From BAIKAL-G1 sp943369525 (GTDB lineage Bacteria > Cyanobacteriota > Cyanobacteriia > PCC-6307 > Cyanobiaceae), in NCBI GenBank assembly GCA_943369525.1, contig CALRNL020000006.1, positions 62,001-126,000 on the forward strand: DNA of 64,000 bases, written 5' to 3'. The translations under genes and the position numbers were made by a program. Shown piece by piece: positions 1 to 7,561 of the stretch (the stretch's first letter is position 1; every line of letters begins with the position of its first letter). Under the pieces are notes generated by a model that saw only the letters and a program-made list of their open reading frames with translations, was not told the DNA's origin and made no database searches.

Positions 1-372
1 GCCATGGCCGTAGAGGGCCTGCAGGGCAAAGCGACAGGCGTAGACCTTGCCGCCCTGGTCCATGAACTTCTGGATGCGGGCGTTGAAATTGAGGTGGCCA
101 TCAAAGGCGGCATCGCCCAGCTTGGGGAAACCGCGCTGCACCCCCAGGGTCACCCCGGGGCCATAGAGAAGAATCGAGGTTTCAAAACCCTTATTCACAA
201 GACGACTGGCCTGCAGCAGATTCACCAGGCCAATCGAGCCCTCAAAGGCCACGGTGTGGAAGGTGACCAGGGCTTTTTCGCCCGGTTCCGCCATGATATC
301 AGGGAAGACCTTCTGCTCGTAATCAACAAGGAAATCGCCCGGCTGGTTGGCGGGACGGGTGACTTCTGGCAT
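1..372 (-). CDS. Sll0783/MSMEG_0572-family Nit1C cluster protein (partial, C-terminus outside window)
   Basis: The reverse strand reads open from an ATG at 370-372 to the window edge (124 codons, no stop), beginning MPEVTRPANQPGDFLVDYEQ. I recognise this as the Sll0783 / MSMEG_0572 family, a protein of unknown biochemistry that heads the conserved Nit1C cluster (nitrilase, radical-SAM, GNAT and flavoprotein partners). In Synechocystis the gene is known as nitrogen-starvation responsive. No in-frame ATG or GTG lies just upstream, so the start is fairly secure, although no good Shine-Dalgarno is visible. It is divergent from the flavoprotein at 606, which supports a Nit1C assignment. The rest of the cluster should lie to the left of the window. 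Confidence 0.8.
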   Translation of the reverse strand, partial: MPEVTRPANQPGDFLVDYEQKVFPDIMAEPGEKALVTFHTVAFEGSIGLVNLLQASRLVNKGFETSILLYGPGVTLGVQRGFPKLGDAAFDGHLNFNARIQKFMDQGGKVYACRFALQALYGHG

Positions 373-605
373 GGGGCGAAGGCCTGGGGAGGGGAAAGAC
401 CCGCCGACAGTTGCATGGATGAAGTTTTGTTTTTTGTTGCCGATGCAACCAAATCCCCGCCCCGATCCAGCCCCTGGGACCTCCACCAAGCCCTCCAGGC
501 CCTAATCAAGGCCAGAGGTGCCATCGCGGGGCAAGAAGTTACCTTTGCTACCGCAAATCAGGGGGCGCGCAGGCAAGGTAACAACCCCTATGTATTGGCA
601 TTTCC
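373..605. promoter_or_regulatory. Divergent intergenic region of the Nit1C edge with two NtcA-like sites
   Basis: This 233-bp gap separates two divergent genes of a nitrogen-linked cluster, so it should hold both promoters. It contains GTT-N8-TAC at 538-551 and GTA-N8-TAT at 578-591. Each is one base from the NtcA consensus GTA-N8-TAC. No well-placed TAN3T box about 22 bp from either site is evident, so this is suggestive only. Confidence 0.3.
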
Positions 606-1907
606 GTGCCCAGTGATCTGCCAACTCCGCGCCGGGTTCCCGTGGTGGTGGTCGGTGGCGGCCAGGCGGGGCTTGCGGTGGCCGGCAGTTTGCAACGGCG
701 CGGCATCCGGCCCCTGGTGCTGGAACAACACCGCATCGGCTACGCCTGGGAGCAGCAGCGCTGGGATTCCTTCTGCCTGGTGACGCCCAACTGGCAATGC
801 CGCCTGCCCGATTTTCCCTACGACGGCGAGGCGCCAGAGGGCTTCATGGCCCGGGACCAGATCGTTGATTACGTGCGCCGCTTTGCCGTCCACATCCGGG
901 CCGATGTGCGCGAGGGCGTGGCCGTGTCGCGGCTGCTCGATCAGGGCTCGAGCTATCGCCTAATCACCAGCGAAGGCGAGATCGAAGCCGACCAGGTGGT
1001 GGTGGCCACCGGCGGTTATCACCGTCCCAAACGCCACCCCCAAGCCGAGCGCCTGCCCGCCTCGGTGCTGCAGCTCGATGCCCGCGCCTATCGCAATCCA
1101 GGCCAGCTGCCGGAGGGACCCGTGCTGGTGGTGGGCAGCGGCCAGTCGGGCTGCCAGATCGCCGAAGACCTGTTCCTGGCCGGCCGCCGGGTGCACCTGA
1201 GTGTGGGTTCGGCGCCCCGCTCGCCCCGGCGCCACCGCGGCAAGGACGTGGTCGATTGGCTCGATCGCATGGGCTACTACGCCATGCCGATCGACCAGCA
1301 CGCCGACCCCAAGCTGGTGCGCACCAAAACGAACCACTACCTCACCGGCCGCGATGGCGGCCGGGACATCGACCTGCGCCAACGGGCCCTGGAGGGGCTC
1401 CAGCTCCATGGCCGCCTGCTGGACCTGGCGCCGGGCCAGATCCGTTTCGCCCCTGACCTGGCCGCCAACCTGGACCAGGCCGATGCCGTCTATTGCCGCA
1501 TCCGCGCCAGCATCGACGCCTACATCGCCCAAGGCGGCCTCGACGCCCCCGAGGAGCCGGCCTACAGCGCCTGCTGGCAGCCCGGCCCCGGCCACGACGC
1601 CACCCCCCTCGACCTGGGGGCCGAGCCCCTGGCGGCGGTGATCTGGTGCACGGGCTACGGCGCCGATTTCGGCTGGATCGAGGTGCCGGTGTTCGATGGC
1701 AGCGGCTATCCCGCCCACCAGCGGGGGGTAAGCGCCAGTGAGGGGCTCTATTTCATTGGCCTGCCCTGGCTGCACACCTGGGGGTCGGCCCGCTTCTGCG
1801 GCGTGGCCGAAGACGCCGACTACCTGGCCGAAGCGATTCGCCTGCGACTGCAGCGGCGGGACGCCAGCCAGGAGCGGCTCGAATGCACGGCCCTCCTGGG
1901 CTCCTGA
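606..1907 (+). CDS. MSMEG_0569-family flavin-dependent oxidoreductase (Nit1C cluster)
   Basis: This is a 433-residue flavoprotein monooxygenase-like enzyme with a GTG start. A Rossmann FAD-binding motif GGGQAGLA lies near residue 17, and a second dinucleotide motif GSGQSGCQ near residue 176 probably binds NAD(P)H. An ATGG segment (around residue 134) is typical of two-dinucleotide-fold flavoproteins. Sequence character and the divergent Sll0783-like neighbour place it in the MSMEG_0569 family, a component of the Nit1C cluster whose substrate is not established. The Nit1C cluster has been linked to nitrile or cyanide nitrogen assimilation in other bacteria. That role is inference here. The gene is followed after 27 bp by a convergent gene. 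Confidence 0.8.
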   Translation: MPSDLPTPRRVPVVVVGGGQAGLAVAGSLQRRGIRPLVLEQHRIGYAWEQQRWDSFCLVTPNWQCRLPDFPYDGEAPEGFMARDQIVDYVRRFAVHIRADVREGVAVSRLLDQGSSYRLITSEGEIEADQVVVATGGYHRPKRHPQAERLPASVLQLDARAYRNPGQLPEGPVLVVGSGQSGCQIAEDLFLAGRRVHLSVGSAPRSPRRHRGKDVVDWLDRMGYYAMPIDQHADPKLVRTKTNHYLTGRDGGRDIDLRQRALEGLQLHGRLLDLAPGQIRFAPDLAANLDQADAVYCRIRASIDAYIAQGGLDAPEEPAYSACWQPGPGHDATPLDLGAEPLAAVIWCTGYGADFGWIEVPVFDGSGYPAHQRGVSASEGLYFIGLPWLHTWGSARFCGVAEDADYLAEAIRLRLQRRDASQERLECTALLGS

Positions 1908-1934
1908 GCCCCAGCGAACCCTTGGGCTGGGTTC

Positions 1935-3128
1935 TTAACGGCCTGAAGACCAGCGCTGATCCAGTTCCGCCGTGGCCGCCCCCAGCAGGTCGGCCAGGGA
2001 GGTGACCAGGCGATAGCTGAGGGCAATCGCCAGCAGGGGCGCCTCCGGCACCAGGCCGCCGAGGCGCAACAGCAAGGCCGCCTCAAACACCCCCAGGCCA
2101 CCCGGGGCGCCGGGTAGCACCAGGCCCAGGGTCCAGGCCAGGGCAAAACCACTGAGCCACTGGTTCCAGGCCAGCAGGGGCGCCGCATCGAAGGCGAGCA
2201 CGCAACAGGCAAAGCCGCTGAAACGCACCAACACAAAAGCCAATTCCCCCAGCAGGGGCACCAGGGGATAGCGCTGCAGGGTCGCCCCGGGGGCGCCCAG
2301 GCCCAGGGGCCCCTCGGGCACACCGGTAGCCAGGAGTTCCGCGCTGCCCTCCAGGGCCGATTGGCCCCCGGGCCCACCAGAGCCATCCTCGCAAGCCCCA
2401 TCCGCTAGCAAGCCCTGGCGTTGCAGCTGGCCCTGGCGACGGCGCTCCAGCCGCAGCAACAGGGGCCTGAACCAGCGGGGCTGGAGCAACAGCAAGGGCG
2501 CCAGGCCTAGGGCCGCCAAGCCGCCCTGCCAGCCTCCGCAGGCCACCAGGGCCAGGGCCGCCACCGCCATCAGCACCGGATCCAACAGCACCGCCACCAG
2601 CCCCTGGCGCAGGTCCAGGGCCGCCGCCACCGGGCCCTCGGCTCCAGCAATCCCGGGGACTGGGTCGCCCTGGCGCAGCACGGCCAGCCGTTGCAGCAGG
2701 TGCCAGACGCCCCCGGGCAGGTATTTGCGCAGGTTGGAGCCCAGAAACAGCAGCACCGCAGGCAGCCAGCGGGGCCGGTGGCCCAGCCAGGCCAGGCCCA
2801 GGGTCCAGGCCAGGCCATTCACCACCAGGCTGAGCAGGGCCAGCCCCAGGCCCAACAGCAGCCAGGCCCAACCCTGGGCATCGATGCTGAGCTGTTGCAA
2901 CTGGCGGCCATTGGCCACCAGGGCCGCCAGCAGAAAACCGGCACTGGCCAGGCCCACCCAGAGGCTGGCGCCGCCCGGTAAGCCCTGGGCCCGGGCGGCG
3001 AGTCGCCCCAGCTGGGCCGCCAGCTGCCGGGAACGGGCGACAAGGGCTCGGGCCAGGGGCTGGAACCTGCGGGAGCTGGGCTCGGCGCCATCGGTAGCGC
3101 CGCCCTGGGGCCCTGACCCTTGGCTCAT
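1935..3128 (-). CDS. Lysylphosphatidylglycerol-synthase-like integral membrane protein (UPF0104)
   Basis: This 397-residue protein has about eight hydrophobic segments after a basic 45-residue N-terminal region. The segment NLRKYLPGGVWH near residues 135-146 matches the conserved core of the UPF0104 / LPG_synthase_TM (AglD/YbhN-like) family. Members are flippase-like or lipid-modifying membrane proteins, and most lack a demonstrated substrate. The start ATG overlaps the 3' end of larC by 4 bases (3125-3128), so it is probably translationally coupled as the last gene of the 6209-1935 operon. No soluble aminoacyl-transferase domain is present, so true lysyl-PG synthesis is unlikely. Confidence 0.75.
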   Translation of the reverse strand: MSQGSGPQGGATDGAEPSSRRFQPLARALVARSRQLAAQLGRLAARAQGLPGGASLWVGLASAGFLLAALVANGRQLQQLSIDAQGWAWLLLGLGLALLSLVVNGLAWTLGLAWLGHRPRWLPAVLLFLGSNLRKYLPGGVWHLLQRLAVLRQGDPVPGIAGAEGPVAAALDLRQGLVAVLLDPVLMAVAALALVACGGWQGGLAALGLAPLLLLQPRWFRPLLLRLERRRQGQLQRQGLLADGACEDGSGGPGGQSALEGSAELLATGVPEGPLGLGAPGATLQRYPLVPLLGELAFVLVRFSGFACCVLAFDAAPLLAWNQWLSGFALAWTLGLVLPGAPGGLGVFEAALLLRLGGLVPEAPLLAIALSYRLVTSLADLLGAATAELDQRWSSGR

Positions 3129-4462
3129 GGCAGCTCCTCCTGGGCCAGGGCCGCCGTGACGATCTGGCGCACCTGGGCCATGGGCAGGCCATGGCGGCGG
3201 GCCAGGTCTGCCAGATCATCAAATTCGGGTTTGGAGCGCCGTTCCCCCGCCGGCAACTGGACCTGCTTCAGGCGCACCGGTCCCAGGGGCGTGGCCAGCT
3301 CCCGGATGGTGCGGGGCAGGGCCCAACGCTGCTGCAGCTGCTCGCGCACCCCCAGGCTGGTGCCCTGGCGCCACCAGATCCGGCGCAGGCCCTCGGCCTG
3401 CTCGGGCCGGGCCAACACGGTCAATAGCACCCCCGGGCGCCCCTTTTTCATCCACAGCGGCTGGCTGAACACCTCCAGGGCCCCGGCGCGGCGCAATTCA
3501 TCGGCCAAAAAGGCCAGATCCTCGGGGGTGGCGTCATCGATCTGGGCCTGCTGTTGCAGCAGGATTTCGGGCAGGGCCATTTCGGCCTGGAGGGTTTCAG
3601 CCTGGAGGGTTTCGGCCTGATCCGTCACGCCCTCGGCGGCGTTCTCGACGCTTGCACCAGGCCAATCCACCCCAGCCACCGCTGCCTGGCCAGCCCCCTC
3701 GGGGCGGCTGGATCGGATTGGGAAGGCCGGGATCTCCGCCACCAACACCAGGCGCAGCAGGTTGGGGCGATCCAGCTGGCGGCTGCCCAGGCCAATGCCC
3801 ACGGCCTGGGGCACCAGGGCCGGCGCCGGCCCAAACCGCCCAGCCAGCACCGCCATCAGGGCCAGGCCCGTGGGGGTGGTGAGCTCGCCCGCCGGGAAGC
3901 CGGCGCTACTGGCCAGGGGAATCCCCTTGAGCCGGGCCAGTTCGAGCACGGCCGGAGCCGGCAGGGGCAGGAGCCCATGGGCCGTTTGCACGGTGCCGTG
4001 GCCCGCTGGTGGGCTGGCGCAGACCAGCTGGTCGATGCCGAAATGGGCCAGACCGGCGCACACCCCCACCACATCGACCAGGGCATCGATGGCGCCCACC
4101 TCATGGAAATGGACCCGGGCGGCGCTCTGGCCATGGACCTGGGCCTCAGCCTCGGCCAGCAGGCCAAACACCGCCAACACCCGTTGCTTGAGCTGGGGCT
4201 CGAGGGGGGCGGCGCCGATGGTGGCCTCCAGCTCCGCCCAGTGGCGATGGGGAGGGTCCGGCTCCAAGCCCCGCACGGCCAGGTGCAGGCCCCGCAGGCC
4301 CCCACTGCGCCGCTCCTCCAGATCGATGGCGTAGGCCCCCGCCAGCCCTAGGGCCGCCAGGGGAGCGTCGAGCGCCGCCTGGGGCAGACCGAGATCGAAC
4401 AGGGCGGCCAGAAGCATGTTGCCGGCCAGGCCCGTGGGGCAATCCACCAGGGCAAGGGTCAT
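3125..4462 (-). CDS. larC: LarC, nickel-pincer cofactor (NPN) biosynthesis nickel insertase
   Basis: This 445-residue protein begins MTLALVDCPTGLAGNM and contains HFHEVGAIDALVDVVG, both hallmarks of LarC (old DUF111). LarC is a CTP-dependent enzyme that inserts nickel into the pyridinium dithiocarboxylate mononucleotide to form the lactate-racemase cofactor. In Lactobacillus LarC1 and LarC2 are joined by a programmed frameshift. Here both regions lie in one continuous frame, joined by a linker of about 70 residues that carries a QAETL tandem repeat. No larA, larB or larE is in the window. It overlaps the upstream protease gene by 4 bases (4459-4462) and the downstream membrane-protein gene by 4. 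Confidence 0.9.
   Translation of the reverse strand: MTLALVDCPTGLAGNMLLAALFDLGLPQAALDAPLAALGLAGAYAIDLEERRSGGLRGLHLAVRGLEPDPPHRHWAELEATIGAAPLEPQLKQRVLAVFGLLAEAEAQVHGQSAARVHFHEVGAIDALVDVVGVCAGLAHFGIDQLVCASPPAGHGTVQTAHGLLPLPAPAVLELARLKGIPLASSAGFPAGELTTPTGLALMAVLAGRFGPAPALVPQAVGIGLGSRQLDRPNLLRLVLVAEIPAFPIRSSRPEGAGQAAVAGVDWPGASVENAAEGVTDQAETLQAETLQAEMALPEILLQQQAQIDDATPEDLAFLADELRRAGALEVFSQPLWMKKGRPGVLLTVLARPEQAEGLRRIWWRQGTSLGVREQLQQRWALPRTIRELATPLGPVRLKQVQLPAGERRSKPEFDDLADLARRHGLPMAQVRQIVTAALAQEELP
3586..3619. repeat. 15-bp tandem repeat inside larC
   Basis: Two 15-bp units (3586-3600 and 3601-3615, one mismatch) are followed by a partial third. On the larC strand they encode repeated QAETL residues in the linker between the two LarC regions. 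In-frame units suggest slippage tolerated in a flexible linker. Confidence 0.8.
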
Positions 4463-5289
4463 GGCTGCTGCCCGGTGTTGATGGGTTGGTTCTGGCCAGG
4501 CTCGTGTGGGACACCATCGCCTTCGGGCGCGCTGGGGGCTTGGCGAAACAGGCGCGGGGCCTGGGCCAGCAACCGCTCGGCCCGGTGCTCCAGCTCGGGG
4601 CGACGCTTGCTAAGCCCCTGCTCCACCTCGCGGCGGGCCCGCCGCTGTTCCCGCTGGGCCGTGTCCACATCAAAGCCCGACAGGCCCCAGATCCGGCCCA
4701 GCAGGGCCCGGTCATCGCTGCCGCCTTCCGACTCGCCGTAAATGAGCTCCTCGGCCACCATGCCAGCGAGCAACACCCGGCTCCAACGGCGCAGCTCCTC
4801 CGCCGGCAGGCCTGGAGCGAGGGCCCCTGGGAGCCCCCCTTCCACCGAATCGGGGGAACCATCCCGAGGCGCGGCCTCCAGCTGGGTGCCACCGGCTCCT
4901 ACCGGCCGGGCCAGGAAAGGCATCACGAACTCGGAGGCAAACTCCGTACTGCCATTGCTGTTGAGGCCCGCCCGCAGGCAGGCCAGGCTGCCCACCAGCA
5001 CCCGGCGCAGGGGCAAGCCTTCCGACTCGGCCAGCAGACCATGGCCCGCCTCATGCACGGCAATCCGGCGCAGGCGGGCCTGGCCGCCCGGCAGGGCTTC
5101 CGCCAGCACATGGCCGCCGCGGCCGCCGAAACGGGCCGCATCCAGGCTGAGGGCCGCCAAACCAAGGGCCACCGCCAGCACAATCCAGGCCGGCGACACC
5201 CCCACCAGGGGCCCGACCACGGCCGTGGCTGTGAGGCCGCCCACCACCAGGCCTGCCCGTAGGGCCGCCGGAGCGGCGGGGTCAGCCAT
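4459..5289 (-). CDS. M41-like (FtsH-type) zinc metalloprotease without an AAA domain
   Basis: This is a 276-residue protein with two N-terminal hydrophobic stretches (about residues 11-48). The zinc-binding motif HEAGH is at about 79-83, followed by a downstream region AEELIYGESEGGSDD that resembles the FtsH region supplying the third zinc ligand. The AAA+ ATPase module of FtsH is absent, and the protein is under half the FtsH length. Similar membrane peptidase-only proteins occur in cyanobacteria and plastids. Whether this one is an active protease is not shown. The start codon overlaps the upstream stop (TAATG at 5287-5291), and the 3' end overlaps larC, so it belongs to one operon. Confidence 0.75.
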   Translation of the reverse strand: MADPAAPAALRAGLVVGGLTATAVVGPLVGVSPAWIVLAVALGLAALSLDAARFGGRGGHVLAEALPGGQARLRRIAVHEAGHGLLAESEGLPLRRVLVGSLACLRAGLNSNGSTEFASEFVMPFLARPVGAGGTQLEAAPRDGSPDSVEGGLPGALAPGLPAEELRRWSRVLLAGMVAEELIYGESEGGSDDRALLGRIWGLSGFDVDTAQREQRRARREVEQGLSKRRPELEHRAERLLAQAPRLFRQAPSAPEGDGVPHEPGQNQPINTGQQP

Positions 5290-6209
5290 TAGCGGCTGGG
5301 ACGGCTAACGGCGCTGGCATTGCGACGGGGCCCATCACCCCGGGGGGAATCGCCCTTGGGCGCCTCACCCCGGCCCCCAGCCGCTGGCCGCTCGCCCTTG
5401 GCGCGATCGGCCCCTGGGCCAGCGGCAGCACGATCAGATCCTTGGCGGGAGCCAGCCGCGGCACCCCGGCCGCCACCGCCGCCCTTACCAGCAGAACCGC
5501 GGCCCTTGCCGCCTCGGTTGCCGCGCTGGGGCATGGGCGCAATCACCTCATGGCGTTCCAACTGCAGGAGCTGGCCCTGGCGGCGCAGGTCTAGGGCCAC
5601 AAAATGGCGCAGGCTTTCAAGGGGAATCTCACCCTTGAGCTGCAACTTGAACGGGGTGGGACGGCTGCCATCGGGGCGGGGGAGCTGGCGGATCTTCACC
5701 ACCACATCACCGCTCTCGGGCCGGGTGTAGATCAGCTCGCCGCGCACGGAGAAATAGTCGTCACCTTCGGGCACCGCATCGGCGCCCCCAGGGATGGGAT
5801 CGCTTGCGGGTTCCGCCGTGACATCGCTGGCTGGATCCGACTCAGAACCCAACGCTTCCAAGGCCACGGGCTCGCCAGCCCCATCGTCCTCGGGATCGCT
5901 GGCCCCGGGGCTGGTCTCGCTGGAGAGGGTGCTGGGCTCCCAGACCCCCACCAGTTGCAGGTGCAGCTGGTCCTCGTCGCGGGAGCGGGGATAGACCACC
6001 CAGAGATGGGGCTCGGCCAGGTCGAGGTGGCGGCGCATCAGGGTGAGGACCCGGCCCAATACCACCGCCTCAATCGCGGTGCCGTCCTCGGTTTCGATCA
6101 CCCCCCGGGTCAATTGCTCGGGATCACTGGGCCGATAGGTCCCCCGGACCACACCGATGGCCCGGTACTGCATCGGTTCGGTAACCGGCGAAATCGGATG
6201 GTGACGCAT
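5289..6209 (-). CDS. Conserved cyanobacterial protein of unknown function with RG/GK-rich tail
   Basis: I chose the ATG at 6207-6209, giving 306 residues. An alternative ATG is 6171-6173, just before the compact region MQYRAIGVVRGTYRPSDPEQ. The N-terminal ~90 residues look like a small folded beta-rich domain. The middle is acidic and low in complexity. A second region of about 80 residues (PESGDVVVKIRQLP onward) precedes a C-terminal tail of about 85 residues rich in G, R, K and A (GGKGRG, GGGGRG), which suggests nucleic-acid binding. I do not recognise an enzyme motif. It is first in the operon with the M41-like protease, larC and the membrane protein. The open frame continues upstream to 6932, but that part is antisense to the TPR gene. 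Confidence 0.6.
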   Translation of the reverse strand: MRHHPISPVTEPMQYRAIGVVRGTYRPSDPEQLTRGVIETEDGTAIEAVVLGRVLTLMRRHLDLAEPHLWVVYPRSRDEDQLHLQLVGVWEPSTLSSETSPGASDPEDDGAGEPVALEALGSESDPASDVTAEPASDPIPGGADAVPEGDDYFSVRGELIYTRPESGDVVVKIRQLPRPDGSRPTPFKLQLKGEIPLESLRHFVALDLRRQGQLLQLERHEVIAPMPQRGNRGGKGRGSAGKGGGGGRGAAAGSRQGSDRAAAGPGADRAKGERPAAGGRGEAPKGDSPRGDGPRRNASAVSRPSR

Positions 6210-6312
6210 CGTCGCTAGAGCCCCCTGGGCGTGCTGGTGTCCTGGGCCCACGGGCCAATGTAGCCAGAGCCGCAGGCCCCAGACTGGGGCCCAACGGTGC
6301 CTGCCCGCCCCC

Positions 6313-7182
6313 ATGCCCGAGCGATCCGGTTCTGGAGGGCCCACCGAAGGCTCCCCAGCCAAGGCCGGCAAGCAACCCGCCCTGAAACGCCTGGCAGTGA
6401 TCAGCCTGGTGGCCGGCTGTGCCTGGGCCGGCTGGGGGCTGGGCCAGCGCAGCGGCGAGCGCCAGGGAGCGGCCCAGCGGCAGGTGCGGGCTGAGGTGGA
6501 CCAGCTCCAGGGCAAGCTGGCCAGCGGAGCGGCCCCGACCCAAGATCGCCAGCGCCTACTCAGCCTGCTGCTGGGCCTCGGTCGCCAAGCCGAAGCGATC
6601 ACCCTGCTCGAACAAATGGCCGACCAGGAGCCCGGGCGCTGGGCCCTGCGGCTGCTGCTGGCCGACCTGCGCCGTAACGCCAAAGACCGCAGCGGAGCGG
6701 AACGGGAATTGCGCCAGATCCTCAACCAGGATCCGATGCACATCGAAGCCCTACAGCGCATGGCCCTGCTCGAATTCGAGCAGGGCCGGGGCAGCGAAGC
6801 CCGCGCCCAGCTCCAGGGCCTGCTGGAGAAGGCCCGCAAGCCCAGCCTCCAGCCCCAGGCCCTGGCGATCGGCCTGCTGCTAGCCGACCTGATCCAACGC
6901 CAGGGGGACCTGGCGGCGGCAGCCCAGCTCAATCAAGAGTTGGGTGGGGCCTTCCCCAGGGATCCCCGTCCCTGGCTGGCCCTGGCCCTAGTGCGCCACC
7001 AGCAGGGGAATGGTCAGGCCAGCCAGCGGGCCCTGGTCCAGGCCCGCTCCCGGCTCGGGGGCCCCGGGGCCAAACGGCTGGACCAGGTGGCAGTGAGCTG
7101 GGGTCTAGCTGACCTCAGGGGGCCTTCAAGGGCACCTGGACGGTCTTCTGGGGCGGGGGCGGCGGGTTTTGGAGGGCCTTGA
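6313..7182 (+). CDS. Membrane-anchored tetratricopeptide-repeat protein
   Basis: This 289-residue protein has a short basic N-terminus and one hydrophobic segment (about residues 26-42, LAVISLVAGCAWAGWGL). The rest is helical and TPR-like, with alanine, leucine, glutamine and arginine in the usual spacing, including a clear TPR at about 125-165 (AERELRQILNQDPMHIEALQ). No catalytic motif is visible, so it is probably a scaffold at the membrane. The last ~23 codons run antisense through the end of the convergent small gene (7115-7492), and that G/P-rich tail may be unstructured. Its start is 103 bp from the divergent operon at 6209. Confidence 0.65.
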   Translation: MPERSGSGGPTEGSPAKAGKQPALKRLAVISLVAGCAWAGWGLGQRSGERQGAAQRQVRAEVDQLQGKLASGAAPTQDRQRLLSLLLGLGRQAEAITLLEQMADQEPGRWALRLLLADLRRNAKDRSGAERELRQILNQDPMHIEALQRMALLEFEQGRGSEARAQLQGLLEKARKPSLQPQALAIGLLLADLIQRQGDLAAAAQLNQELGGAFPRDPRPWLALALVRHQQGNGQASQRALVQARSRLGGPGAKRLDQVAVSWGLADLRGPSRAPGRSSGAGAAGFGGP

Positions 7183-7492
7183 GGGCCTGGTCGATGGCAT
7201 CGCCCGGGGGAGTGGCCTCATCCATGGCCGTGCTCTTGCGCAGCTTGTTCATCAGATCCATCGGGTTGGTGGAATCGAGGATCGAGCCGCCTCCCTTGCC
7301 GGAGCCGCTGCTGGGGCCGTAGTCGTAAAACTGTTGCTCCTGCTTGGACTGGCCTGCTGCGTAGTCAGCGCGGGCGAAGCCGGGGGCCAGCAAGGCGCCA
7401 AGGCAGAGACACGACACCAGACCAAGACCCGGCAGCACGACGGGCCAACGGCTGTCGGCTGGGGCGCTGCGGCGGCGGCGAAGGGGGGCCAT
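7115..7492 (-). CDS. Small exported conserved hypothetical protein
   Basis: This 125-residue protein has ATG at 7490-7492. A basic start (MAPLRRRRS) is followed by a hydrophobic stretch and a likely signal-peptidase site after ARA (about residues 39-41). The mature part contains QSKQEQQFYDYG, a glycine/serine run, an amphipathic NPMDLMNKLRK region and a proline-rich end (NPPPPPQK). The pattern looks like a conserved picocyanobacterial secreted or thylakoid-lumen protein, but I cannot assign a function. The 3' end overlaps the convergent TPR gene by 68 bp. The longer open frame to 7924 is antisense to xthA and was not used. Confidence 0.6.
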   Translation of the reverse strand: MAPLRRRRSAPADSRWPVVLPGLGLVSCLCLGALLAPGFARADYAAGQSKQEQQFYDYGPSSGSGKGGGSILDSTNPMDLMNKLRKSTAMDEATPPGDAIDQALKALQNPPPPPQKTVQVPLKAP

Positions 7493-7561
7493 TGCCAGGG
7501 GATCAGGGGGGCGGTTCTGCCTGAATGCTAAATGGACCGGATTGCTGCCACGGCCAGGTCC

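Noticed and set aside
3554..4351. 265-residue rightward frame antisense to larC
   Set aside because: Gln/Gly/His-rich composition is typical of the complement of a GC-rich gene. LarC motifs establish the other strand.
5289..6932. 547-residue leftward frame
   Set aside because: The part beyond 6209 is antisense to the TPR gene and reads as Ser/Arg/Trp-rich shadow sequence.
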